From Acidimicrobiaceae bacterium (lineage in GTDB: Bacteria > Actinomycetota > Acidimicrobiia > Acidimicrobiales > UBA8592): 5,076 nucleotides of DNA. The stretch is taken from positions 1 to 5,076 of the forward strand of contig PBPU01000116.1 of the NCBI GenBank assembly GCA_002724825.1, in the 5' to 3' direction. The position numbers and the translations under genes are program-made. Positions 1 to 5,076 of this stretch are shown here, in pieces. Below the pieces are notes generated by a model. That model was not told the DNA's origin and did not search any database. It saw only the letters and a program-made list of their open reading frames with translations. Numbering within the stretch: the first letter of the stretch is position 1; each line of letters begins with the position of its first letter.

Positions 1-702
1 AAGAATCGCGTCAGTTCCAGTTAGGTGGATTGGGACAATCGGAGCGTTACAGCGGATGGACAAGTATGCTGCGCCACCACGAAATGGTTGGCCCCAGCCA
101 TCTGGTGACCGGCCTCCTTCAGGAAAGACCATGAAACTCCATCCTTTATCAATTAAATCAGCGATATCATCGGATGATTTACGCGTAATTTTCTTTCGCT
201 CAATGGGAATCGCTCCAATGAATAGAGCGGAAAGCGCCCCAGTAAGTCTTGTAGCAAAGAAGTAATCAGCAGCAGCTCCTACTACAAGTTTCTTTCTCCA
301 GCGAATAGGAAGGCTGGTTAAGAGAAGGGGAGTGTCTATATGGCTATGGTGATTAGCTACAAATATCACTGGCTGGTAGCTGGGAATGTCTGCCAGTCCA
401 TCAATTCCGATCATCGACGGTTTTGCTAGGAACTGGATGATTGGTCTCATGGGAAATTCACTAAAGATCATCCGCAGAGTTAAAGCGGGAGTTCTTCGAG
501 CCCAAGCTGTTTTGAATGAACTGCCTGTTTTTGATTGCTTTGGAAGGGGGTCGACCCCTTTAGGGACGGACGGTTGGCGATAAGGGAATTGCGCCGTGCG
601 AATAAACTTTAAATTAATTAAACGCCGCCGAGTTCCATCTATTGCATGCCGTATTTGCTTCGTTCTCCTTCGTATCTCTCTACTGGATAATTTCTGAGGC
701 AT
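1..702 (-). CDS. PlsC-type 1-acyl-glycerol-3-phosphate acyltransferase-like protein, partial (C-terminus off left edge)
   Basis: Translation from ATG at 702 stays open for 234 codons to the window edge, so the C-terminus is missing. The acyltransferase block motifs are in order: NHHSHID at residues 117-123 (catalytic H118 and D123, the HX4D signature), GAIPIER at 163-169 (motif II, acceptor phosphate binding), FPEG at 193-196 (motif III), and a proline-centred APIVPI at 220-225 (motif IV). Family members transfer an acyl chain from acyl-CoA or acyl-ACP to lysophosphatidate or a related lysolipid at the inner face of the membrane. About 75 residues before the domain are basic and carry no signal peptide or clear membrane segment. 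The start is chosen because a strong Shine-Dalgarno site precedes it 9 bp after the LarA-like gene's stop, which makes it the third gene of the operon. The acceptor cannot be told from sequence; a lysophospholipid or ether-lipid acceptor is equally possible. Confidence 0.93.
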   Translation of the reverse strand, partial: MPQKLSSREIRRRTKQIRHAIDGTRRRLINLKFIRTAQFPYRQPSVPKGVDPLPKQSKTGSSFKTAWARRTPALTLRMIFSEFPMRPIIQFLAKPSMIGIDGLADIPSYQPVIFVANHHSHIDTPLLLTSLPIRWRKKLVVGAAADYFFATRLTGALSALFIGAIPIERKKITRKSSDDIADLIDKGWSFMVFPEGGRSPDGWGQPFRGGAAYLSIRCNAPIVPIHLTGTDAIL

Positions 703-704
703 TT

Positions 705-713
705 CTCTTCCTT
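705..713 (-). promoter_or_regulatory. Ribosome binding site of the acyltransferase gene
   Basis: On the minus strand AAGGAAGAG ends two bases before the ATG at 702; its AAGGA core sits six bases upstream. It overlaps the TAA stop of the LarA-like gene (714-712), so translation of the two genes is probably coupled. It fixes the acyltransferase start. Confidence 0.8.
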
Positions 714-2328
714 ATTGGACATCGGCCATGAGTATTGGGGGAGATTTTAAATGAGTGATAGTCGGCTGCGGTCCAACCACGTCTGTGGCTATTTCGAATG
801 CATCATTAAGTGTTGTTGCTGATCGGAATCCTAATCGTCGGACAGAGTCTGGATTACCTCCGACGATGATTACTTCTCCAAGGTTGTCGAGGGCATGAGC
901 GCACCAATACCACATGTAGAAGGGGTGCACTCCGTGATATGCGTAGGAAGTTCTATACAGATGTCGGTACCATTCATCTTCGGCGAATGCCTTCTCAAAC
1001 TGCTGGCTCATGACCACCGGATCTTTTGTTTGGCTTAGGACTCTTTCGAAGAAGTCAATGTAGCTTGGATGGTGGACGGGATGGAATTCCCACGGTGTTG
1101 GATGCGTCATTATAACCACTCCGCCTTCGCGAACGAGTGGCTTTCCGCGGTACATGTTAAAAAAGTATCCAAGGCCTAAACAAGCTACCAAGATGGGGTT
1201 CATTACTGAGTTGACATTGTACGGGCAGATATATGGCAGGCCCATTGTGAGAATGTCCGTTTGTCCTTGCACATTGACTAGTTGCTGTTTGTATACGTTT
1301 TCTGTTGTTATTTTATGAACTGCTTCAACTTCACCTGCTTGAACTGACGTTAGTTCGTAAGGTGAATGCCAGGAGTTAAATATTTTTCGTTTAGCAGAAG
1401 TAGTCATTCGGCGTAATCCAGCTTGGTATCCAATAAATGCTGTTCGGTCTCGTAAACTCCATTCCCATTCACGTTTCTGCATCATTGCAAGGGGGCCATC
1501 AAATCCAAATGTGTTGTTATTTACAGTTGTTTCGATTTGGAAGATCTTTATGTTTGAGTCTCGAAGTACTTTGCCCTGTCGCCAGTTGGACCTATGGAGT
1601 TCAGAGCTCTCCTGATCCATAAAGCTTCGTGATTTGACCATCGTTTGGGGGTTGTGGTGGTGTCGAAGGGCCGTGTAGCCAGATAATCCAGTGGCAGTGC
1701 TTTTCCAGCCTCCGTCCATTGCAACAAGATTGATGTTGACGTAGACGATCAGATCAGATTCTGCTGCTCTTCGGTTTATCTGAACCTCTTCGCCATGGGG
1801 AGTGGTTCCGATCACAGTCATACCTTCTGGGTCTTCCGCGTCATGGTTGTAAAGATGGCCGGATGGGGCAAATGCATCATAAACTCGGTTTCCAACTGCA
1901 TGCCGCAATTCACTTTCAGTCATTCTCCTATGAAGCGCTAAGGCCGCGATGATGTGAACATCGTCTACGTTGTTTTGAGCTGCAGTGTCTAGGACCGCTT
2001 CGATGATACGTTGCCTTATGTCAGGTGCGCGCATCGGCGGAAGTGGTAATGAAATGTCATCGAAAGCGATTGTTAATTTCATGCCTGGTTTCATTAGTGC
2101 TGAAAGAGGAGGGGACTCTCCCAAAGGATTTTCAAGTGCATCCTTAATGTGCCTATCGGGATTTTTTAATCCATGGAGGGGTTCAGGGGGGTAAAGAATT
2201 CTAGATCGGCCAGCTGGAAGTTTTTCCATACGGAAACCTTCTCCGTGATGGAAAAGTACCGGCGGAGTCGATCGGTCGACATCTAAGACCAGGCCAGGGC
2301 GAGGGTTTCTTCTCCGATCATCGCTCAT
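712..2328 (-). CDS. LarA/DUF2088-family protein (nickel-pincer hydroxyacid racemase-like), divergent
   Basis: The 538-residue protein matches the LarA fold along its length. It has FDDIS with D90/D91 (the DDISRP loop of LarA), ALALHRRMT with H133/R134 (the GTHR catalytic-His loop), NHD at 161-163, GGWKS with K209 (the lysine that carries the nickel-pincer cofactor), and RHHH at 222-225 (region of the nickel-binding His). In the C-terminal half, GGVVIM at 402-407 and EVIIVGG at 485-491 fit the second LarA domain. Known relatives racemise or epimerise 2-hydroxyacids in the cytoplasm using the NPN cofactor made by LarB, LarC and LarE, none of which is in this window. Differences: it is about 110 residues longer than typical lactate racemases (near 425); the LarA Arg after DDIS is L94; and the segment just before GGWK reads VNINLVAMD, with no His where LarA has its second catalytic His. 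The true substrate is unknown and lactate is unlikely. It is the middle gene of the operon, 3 bp after the reductase gene. Confidence 0.82.
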   Translation of the reverse strand: MSDDRRRNPRPGLVLDVDRSTPPVLFHHGEGFRMEKLPAGRSRILYPPEPLHGLKNPDRHIKDALENPLGESPPLSALMKPGMKLTIAFDDISLPLPPMRAPDIRQRIIEAVLDTAAQNNVDDVHIIAALALHRRMTESELRHAVGNRVYDAFAPSGHLYNHDAEDPEGMTVIGTTPHGEEVQINRRAAESDLIVYVNINLVAMDGGWKSTATGLSGYTALRHHHNPQTMVKSRSFMDQESSELHRSNWRQGKVLRDSNIKIFQIETTVNNNTFGFDGPLAMMQKREWEWSLRDRTAFIGYQAGLRRMTTSAKRKIFNSWHSPYELTSVQAGEVEAVHKITTENVYKQQLVNVQGQTDILTMGLPYICPYNVNSVMNPILVACLGLGYFFNMYRGKPLVREGGVVIMTHPTPWEFHPVHHPSYIDFFERVLSQTKDPVVMSQQFEKAFAEDEWYRHLYRTSYAYHGVHPFYMWYWCAHALDNLGEVIIVGGNPDSVRRLGFRSATTLNDAFEIATDVVGPQPTITHLKSPPILMADVQ

Positions 2329-2331
2329 ATT

Positions 2332-4644
2332 CTAGCTCCTCGCTCTTGACCCGATGGGAAGTAATTTTGTTGGTGAACCTGCTACTGGCTCAAAGTTCTC
2401 AATAAGCCAGCCACGCTTGTTAGCTAGAGAGGCCAACTTGGGTTCGGGGTTCACAGCGACAGGGAATCCTACTGCTTCAAGCATTGGTAAATCACTAGCC
2501 GAATCAGCATAGGCAACAGACTCAGAAAGGTCGAAATTGTTCTCTTCAGCAAAGCGACGAAGAACTGCTGCCCGAGTTTCACCGATAGGAGGAACCTGTT
2601 TCATTTGTCCAGTGTACGTGTTCCCATCGCTAGAAAGAGTCGCAGAAATGATGTCATCAAAAAGCGGTTGTAACGGCTTTACGACGAAATCTAAAGCACC
2701 GGTTATCAATACTGTCCTGTGACCAAGAGCTCTATGCTCGCGAACTCTTCGTATGGCAGCGGGGAACGATTTAGTCAAAATTAATTCGCTAAACATTTCG
2801 AACGAATCGTCGTCGATTTGGGCTACCGGTGCCTCGGCGTATCGACGATAGAAACTACGTAAGAAATCACTTCGATCTTTTCTATCTAAAGCAAGCATGC
2901 TTGGGGCCTGCGCAAGAGTTTTTGTTACTAGCTTTACTCGCTCGGCCTTAGGAAGTCTCTTTGTTGCTAGATAGCTCCAAGAGGAAACAACGTTTGATGC
3001 GATGAGAGTATTTTCAAGATCAAACACTGCTAATTGTCGTTGGGAGTCCAATACTTGGCTTCTCAAACGAGATGAGCGAGATTTCGCAGATGATTTGGAT
3101 GGAGAAGTCTTCACTCTTCCTTTTGTAATTACGGTAGGCAAGTGGATGTTGTATACGTATTCGTACCAGTCGATAGACCTTGGATCGAAGAGAAAAACAT
3201 TTTTGTCTTCTTCTGAAAGTGAATCCCAAAGTGTTAGAAGGTTGTCAACAGAATACAAAGCCTCGCATTCTACGTATTTCCCATAGAGGGTGACATACTC
3301 TAGGGCTTTATCTATCTCATCTTTACGGTTTTGTATATCAGCAACGATCATTGCTTGCCTTCCTCGTATAGGAAGTTTGTTAAGAGTTTGTTCCGCTTGT
3401 CCCAAAAGACCTTGCGCTCGTCTTAACTGCGATTCGACTCGACCCCTACCCGGAAACCTCCATTTTGCAGGAGCGATAGGTTGGTTTTTTTCATCGTATA
3501 TCGGATTCTCTCCAAAAAACTTGTGAACGTAGTCAGCGAGCTTTGATATTCGAATCGGGTTACAGCTTCCAGAAGCAACCTGATAGATGGTCGTATCAGA
3601 TGATGGCTCCTGAGCTGCGCAAGCGATAATCGCAGAAGAGACAAGATCCACAGGGATGATATCAATAATACCTTCGGGAATTCCTGGGAATTCTTTTAGT
3701 GTTCCCTTTCCAAAGTTTAAGATGATTGGCTCTGCCATGCGAAAGCCCCGTATCCAACCTGAGGTAGGGCTCTTCCACGAGGATTCAATAATTGATGGAC
3801 GAACTATGGTCAATGGAATTTGACTCCTAGTCTCTTCCACAGCTTGCTCGGACATAGCTTTTGTAAAAGCGTAAGCGTCAGGGAACCCTATAGAGTTTGC
3901 CCTATTTCGTCCAGCTTCAACCATTTGATCTTTTACCCACCGTTCGCGAAGCTGTTCAGTCTTCTTGGCAAGAGCGGGTGTTCCTGCTGCACCTAATTCA
4001 GCTCGAGCAGAGTTGCGAAAGGACTCTAGATTATTGGGTCTGCGGCTGGCGTCTTCAACGTATGATCGTGTTCTGCGCGCAGCATGTATCTCGTCATTCC
4101 AATCTATTGGAACATAGAACGGACTGCTTGTTAATGCCTGTTCAGGTGCATCACCTTTCCGACTGCCAGCGACATAGCATGTGCTGACCATGACCAGATG
4201 CGGATTTATGTTTAGTTCTTTAAGTAGGGCTACTAGACGAACAGGCCCCATTAGGTTGACTTCTACCGCTCGATCTAAAGGTTCATCGAAACTTACCGCA
4301 GCAGCACTATGGATAACGATGTCGCAGCCTTTTAGAGTTTCTTTCCCCTGTTCATCTAGCCCCAAATGATCTAGGGCGATGTCTGCTGACACTGCATCGA
4401 TCTGATCTCTTGTTAGTCGATCAAACTCTTCATCTCCAAGCTCTTTTCTAAGGGGCCCGAACGCATCATTGTTTAATATTTCTCTCTTGACGCGCTGAGA
4501 TGCGGTCCTTTTTGAACTGCGAACAAGGAGAACAAGTTTTACATCCGGTATGGTGCGAAGCAGTTGTTCAACAAGAGCGGTGCCAAGAAACCCCGTTGAT
4601 CCTGTGATAGCTATTTTTTTACCTGTTAATTGTTCTTTGATCAC
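2332..4644 (-). CDS. Fatty acyl-CoA reductase-like SDR fused to HAD-IB phosphatase-like domain
   Basis: This is a 770-residue two-enzyme fusion. Residues 8 to about 370 are an extended SDR of the FAR (NAD_binding_4/male-sterility) type: GSTGFLG at 15-21 binds NAD(P)H, VSTCYVAG at 153-160 holds the catalytic Ser/Thr region, YAFTK supplies Y258/K262, and IVRPSIIESSW with GWI at 280-298 is the FAR substrate-site signature. Residues about 440-505 resemble the FAR C-terminal domain (FLFDPRSIDWYEY at 484-496). Such enzymes reduce fatty acyl-CoA to aldehyde or alcohol. After a Ser/Lys/Arg-rich linker (about 510-535), a HAD-IB domain (537-745) shows FDLENTL at 541-547 (D542, but Glu at the second Asp position), VLITGA (T648), ETR at 689-691 with Arg where Lys is usual, and DSASD (D714, D718). 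The start is GTG at 4644; an in-frame TAG lies four codons upstream, so no earlier start is likely. It is the first gene of the operon. Linked phosphatase activity is inferred only. Confidence 0.9.
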   Translation of the reverse strand: MIKEQLTGKKIAITGSTGFLGTALVEQLLRTIPDVKLVLLVRSSKRTASQRVKREILNNDAFGPLRKELGDEEFDRLTRDQIDAVSADIALDHLGLDEQGKETLKGCDIVIHSAAAVSFDEPLDRAVEVNLMGPVRLVALLKELNINPHLVMVSTCYVAGSRKGDAPEQALTSSPFYVPIDWNDEIHAARRTRSYVEDASRRPNNLESFRNSARAELGAAGTPALAKKTEQLRERWVKDQMVEAGRNRANSIGFPDAYAFTKAMSEQAVEETRSQIPLTIVRPSIIESSWKSPTSGWIRGFRMAEPIILNFGKGTLKEFPGIPEGIIDIIPVDLVSSAIIACAAQEPSSDTTIYQVASGSCNPIRISKLADYVHKFFGENPIYDEKNQPIAPAKWRFPGRGRVESQLRRAQGLLGQAEQTLNKLPIRGRQAMIVADIQNRKDEIDKALEYVTLYGKYVECEALYSVDNLLTLWDSLSEEDKNVFLFDPRSIDWYEYVYNIHLPTVITKGRVKTSPSKSSAKSRSSRLRSQVLDSQRQLAVFDLENTLIASNVVSSWSYLATKRLPKAERVKLVTKTLAQAPSMLALDRKDRSDFLRSFYRRYAEAPVAQIDDDSFEMFSELILTKSFPAAIRRVREHRALGHRTVLITGALDFVVKPLQPLFDDIISATLSSDGNTYTGQMKQVPPIGETRAAVLRRFAEENNFDLSESVAYADSASDLPMLEAVGFPVAVNPEPKLASLANKRGWLIENFEPVAGSPTKLLPIGSRARS
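2336..2341 (-). promoter_or_regulatory. Ribosome binding site of the LarA-like gene
   Basis: Minus-strand GAGGAG lies seven bases before the ATG at 2328. It is embedded in the last codons (Arg-Ser) of the upstream reductase gene, whose TAG stop falls between this site and the ATG. This points to translational coupling and supports the chosen start. Confidence 0.8.
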
Positions 4645-4649
4645 ATCTA

Positions 4650-4655
4650 CTTTCT
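4650..4655 (-). promoter_or_regulatory. Probable ribosome binding site of the reductase-HAD gene
   Basis: Minus-strand AGAAAG lies five bases before the GTG at 4644. It pairs with the CUUUCU end of 16S rRNA rather than the usual CCUCC core, so it is a weak site. It touches the edge of the inverted repeat at 4654-4667. Confidence 0.4.
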
Positions 4656-4667
4656 ACCACTTGGTAG
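4654..4667. promoter_or_regulatory. 14-bp inverted repeat, candidate TetR operator
   Basis: CTACCA (4654-4659) and TGGTAG (4662-4667) are perfect inverted arms around a CT spacer. The repeat is in the middle of the 42-bp gap between the divergent TetR and reductase genes. It sits just upstream of the regulator's -10 hexamer and over the predicted start of the opposing transcript, so one bound dimer could shut off both directions. TetR-family repressors usually bind such palindromes next to their own gene. Binding itself is inferred. Confidence 0.6.
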
Positions 4668-4670
4668 GCA

Positions 4671-4676
4671 ATGCTA
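4671..4676 (-). promoter_or_regulatory. Candidate -10 element for the reductase/LarA-like/PlsC operon
   Basis: Minus-strand TAGCAT fits the TANNNT form of a -10 hexamer. It would start transcription near 4664, giving a leader of about 20 bases before GTG 4644 that contains the AGAAAG site. No good -35 is visible. It overlaps the opposing -10 at 4675-4680 by two bases. It is the only TANNNT I found at a suitable distance, so the call is tentative. Confidence 0.35.
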
Positions 4677-4680
4677 CAAT
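4675..4680 (+). promoter_or_regulatory. -10 element of the TetR gene; likely leaderless transcript
   Basis: TACAAT differs from the TATAAT consensus by one base. Exactly six bases (CTTTTC) separate it from the GTG at 4687, so transcription would begin at or next to the start codon. No Shine-Dalgarno sequence precedes that GTG, which agrees with leaderless translation, common in actinobacteria. The 17-bp-spaced -35 position (4652-4657, TTCTAC) is a poor match. Confidence 0.6.
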
Positions 4681-4686
4681 CTTTTC

Positions 4687-5076
4687 GTGAAGACTTCTGA
4701 TCGGATTCTAGTTGCTGCCACTGTTGCCTTCGGAGAGAACGGGTATGACGGAACAAGTCTCGATTCGCTGGCGCAAGAACTGGGGATACGAAAACAGTCG
4801 ATCCTGTACCATTATCCAACTAAAGAAGCTCTTCTAGATGCCACGGTTGCAGATGCAATACAAGTTCTCGCACTGGCTTTGTCTGATGCCGTCACAAAGT
4901 CAGGGGATGGTTGGGACAGAATCGAGAAAATGGTTCGAAGAGTCTTTCGTCTAGCTATCCAAAGGCCTGAACTACTAGGTCTTCTCAGAGAAGTCTCAAG
5001 GCTGGGTCCACCGGCATTAACAAAAGCTGTCAAAGACTTCGACCCTCTAATTAAGGGCGCAACTAAATGGCTAAAA
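4687..5076 (+). CDS. TetR/AcrR-family transcriptional regulator, partial (C-terminus off right edge)
   Basis: The frame is open for 130 codons from GTG at 4687 to the window edge; TetR proteins usually have about 190-220 residues, so roughly a third is missing. The N-terminus is a typical TetR DNA-binding domain: ILVAATVAFGENGYDGTSL (7-25) is helix 1 and the turn, LAQELGIRKQSILYHYPTK (28-46) is the helix-turn-helix with its YHYP signature, and EALLDATVAD (47-56) begins helix 4. Residues after about 57 are the start of the variable ligand-binding domain (helical, with RPELLGLLREV at 93-103). There is no in-frame ATG between the upstream stop (4627-4629) and the domain, and the GTG is placed correctly behind a -10 hexamer, so it is chosen. 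Divergent placement next to the lipid operon suggests it represses that operon and itself, with an acyl-CoA, fatty acid or related inducer; the ligand is a guess. Confidence 0.93.
   Translation, partial: MKTSDRILVAATVAFGENGYDGTSLDSLAQELGIRKQSILYHYPTKEALLDATVADAIQVLALALSDAVTKSGDGWDRIEKMVRRVFRLAIQRPELLGLLREVSRLGPPALTKAVKDFDPLIKGATKWLK

Noticed and set aside
547..558. Rho-independent terminator at the GC-rich palindrome
   Set aside because: It has no usable loop beyond four bases, no following T-tract, and it lies inside a coding gene.
56..583. Two short plus-strand open frames in the first 600 bases
   Set aside because: Both are antisense to the partial PlsC gene, whose four motifs are intact on the minus strand.
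3002..3286. 94-codon plus-strand open frame
   Set aside because: It is antisense to the FAR C-terminal domain and linker, where the minus-strand reading is clearly the conserved one.
3897..4187. 96-codon plus-strand open frame inside the reductase gene
   Set aside because: It lies wholly antisense to the FAR domain, its Cys/Trp-rich translation matches nothing recognisable, and no ribosome binding site was identified for it.
4645..4656. Leaderless start for the reductase gene using TAGAAA six bases before the GTG
   Set aside because: The hexamer lacks the strongly conserved final T, while AGAAAG within it is better read as a weak Shine-Dalgarno site.
4671..4700. ATG-led nine-codon open frame overlapping the TetR start, as a possible regulatory leader peptide
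   Set aside because: The likely transcription start is at or near 4687, downstream of this ATG, and it has no ribosome binding site.
4812..5033. Open frame on the minus strand opposite the TetR gene
   Set aside because: It is the antisense shadow of a clear TetR coding frame and shows no recognisable domain or start signal.

Overview
This 5.1 kb window holds four protein-coding genes and one compact divergent promoter region. Three genes on the minus strand form an apparent operon, read in the order: a 770-residue fusion of a fatty acyl-CoA reductase (FAR)-type reductase with a HAD-IB phosphatase-like domain (4644 to 2332); a 538-residue LarA/DUF2088-family protein, related to nickel-pincer 2-hydroxyacid racemases (2328 to 712); and a PlsC-type glycerolipid acyltransferase (702 to beyond the left edge, C-terminus missing). 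The gaps are 3 bp and 9 bp. Each downstream gene has a clear Shine-Dalgarno sequence lying in or across the end of the gene before it. A TetR/AcrR-family regulator (4687 to beyond the right edge, C-terminus missing) is divergently transcribed.

The 42-bp divergent gap (4645-4686) contains a 14-bp inverted repeat, CTACCA-CT-TGGTAG (4654-4667). It also contains a TACAAT -10 hexamer six bases before the regulator's GTG start, which suggests a leaderless mRNA, and a candidate opposing -10. This is the usual arrangement for a TetR repressor controlling itself and its divergent neighbours, here probably in response to an acyl-CoA or lipid-like ligand.

Reading the genes together (inference): the reductase would turn a fatty acyl-CoA into an aldehyde or alcohol, and PlsC would acylate a glycerol-3-phosphate or lysophospholipid acceptor. 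The HAD domain is of the class often joined to PlsC in actinobacteria and could act on a phosphorylated lipid intermediate, though its motif I is DxE rather than DxD. The LarA-like protein is the unexpected member. It keeps the cofactor-lysine and nickel-His regions but seems to lack one of the two catalytic histidines of lactate racemase, so it may act on a different substrate or by altered chemistry. No NPN-cofactor genes (larB, larC, larE) are in the window.

The organism is probably an uncultured, moderate-GC member of the Actinomycetota; a marine Acidimicrobiia-type lineage is my best guess. The reasons are the FAR-HAD architecture, GTG starts, the leaderless promoter form and a mid-40s GC content judged by eye. 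This assignment rests on general resemblance, not on a marker gene. The window is almost fully coding. I see no RNA genes, mobile elements, CRISPR arrays or terminators.
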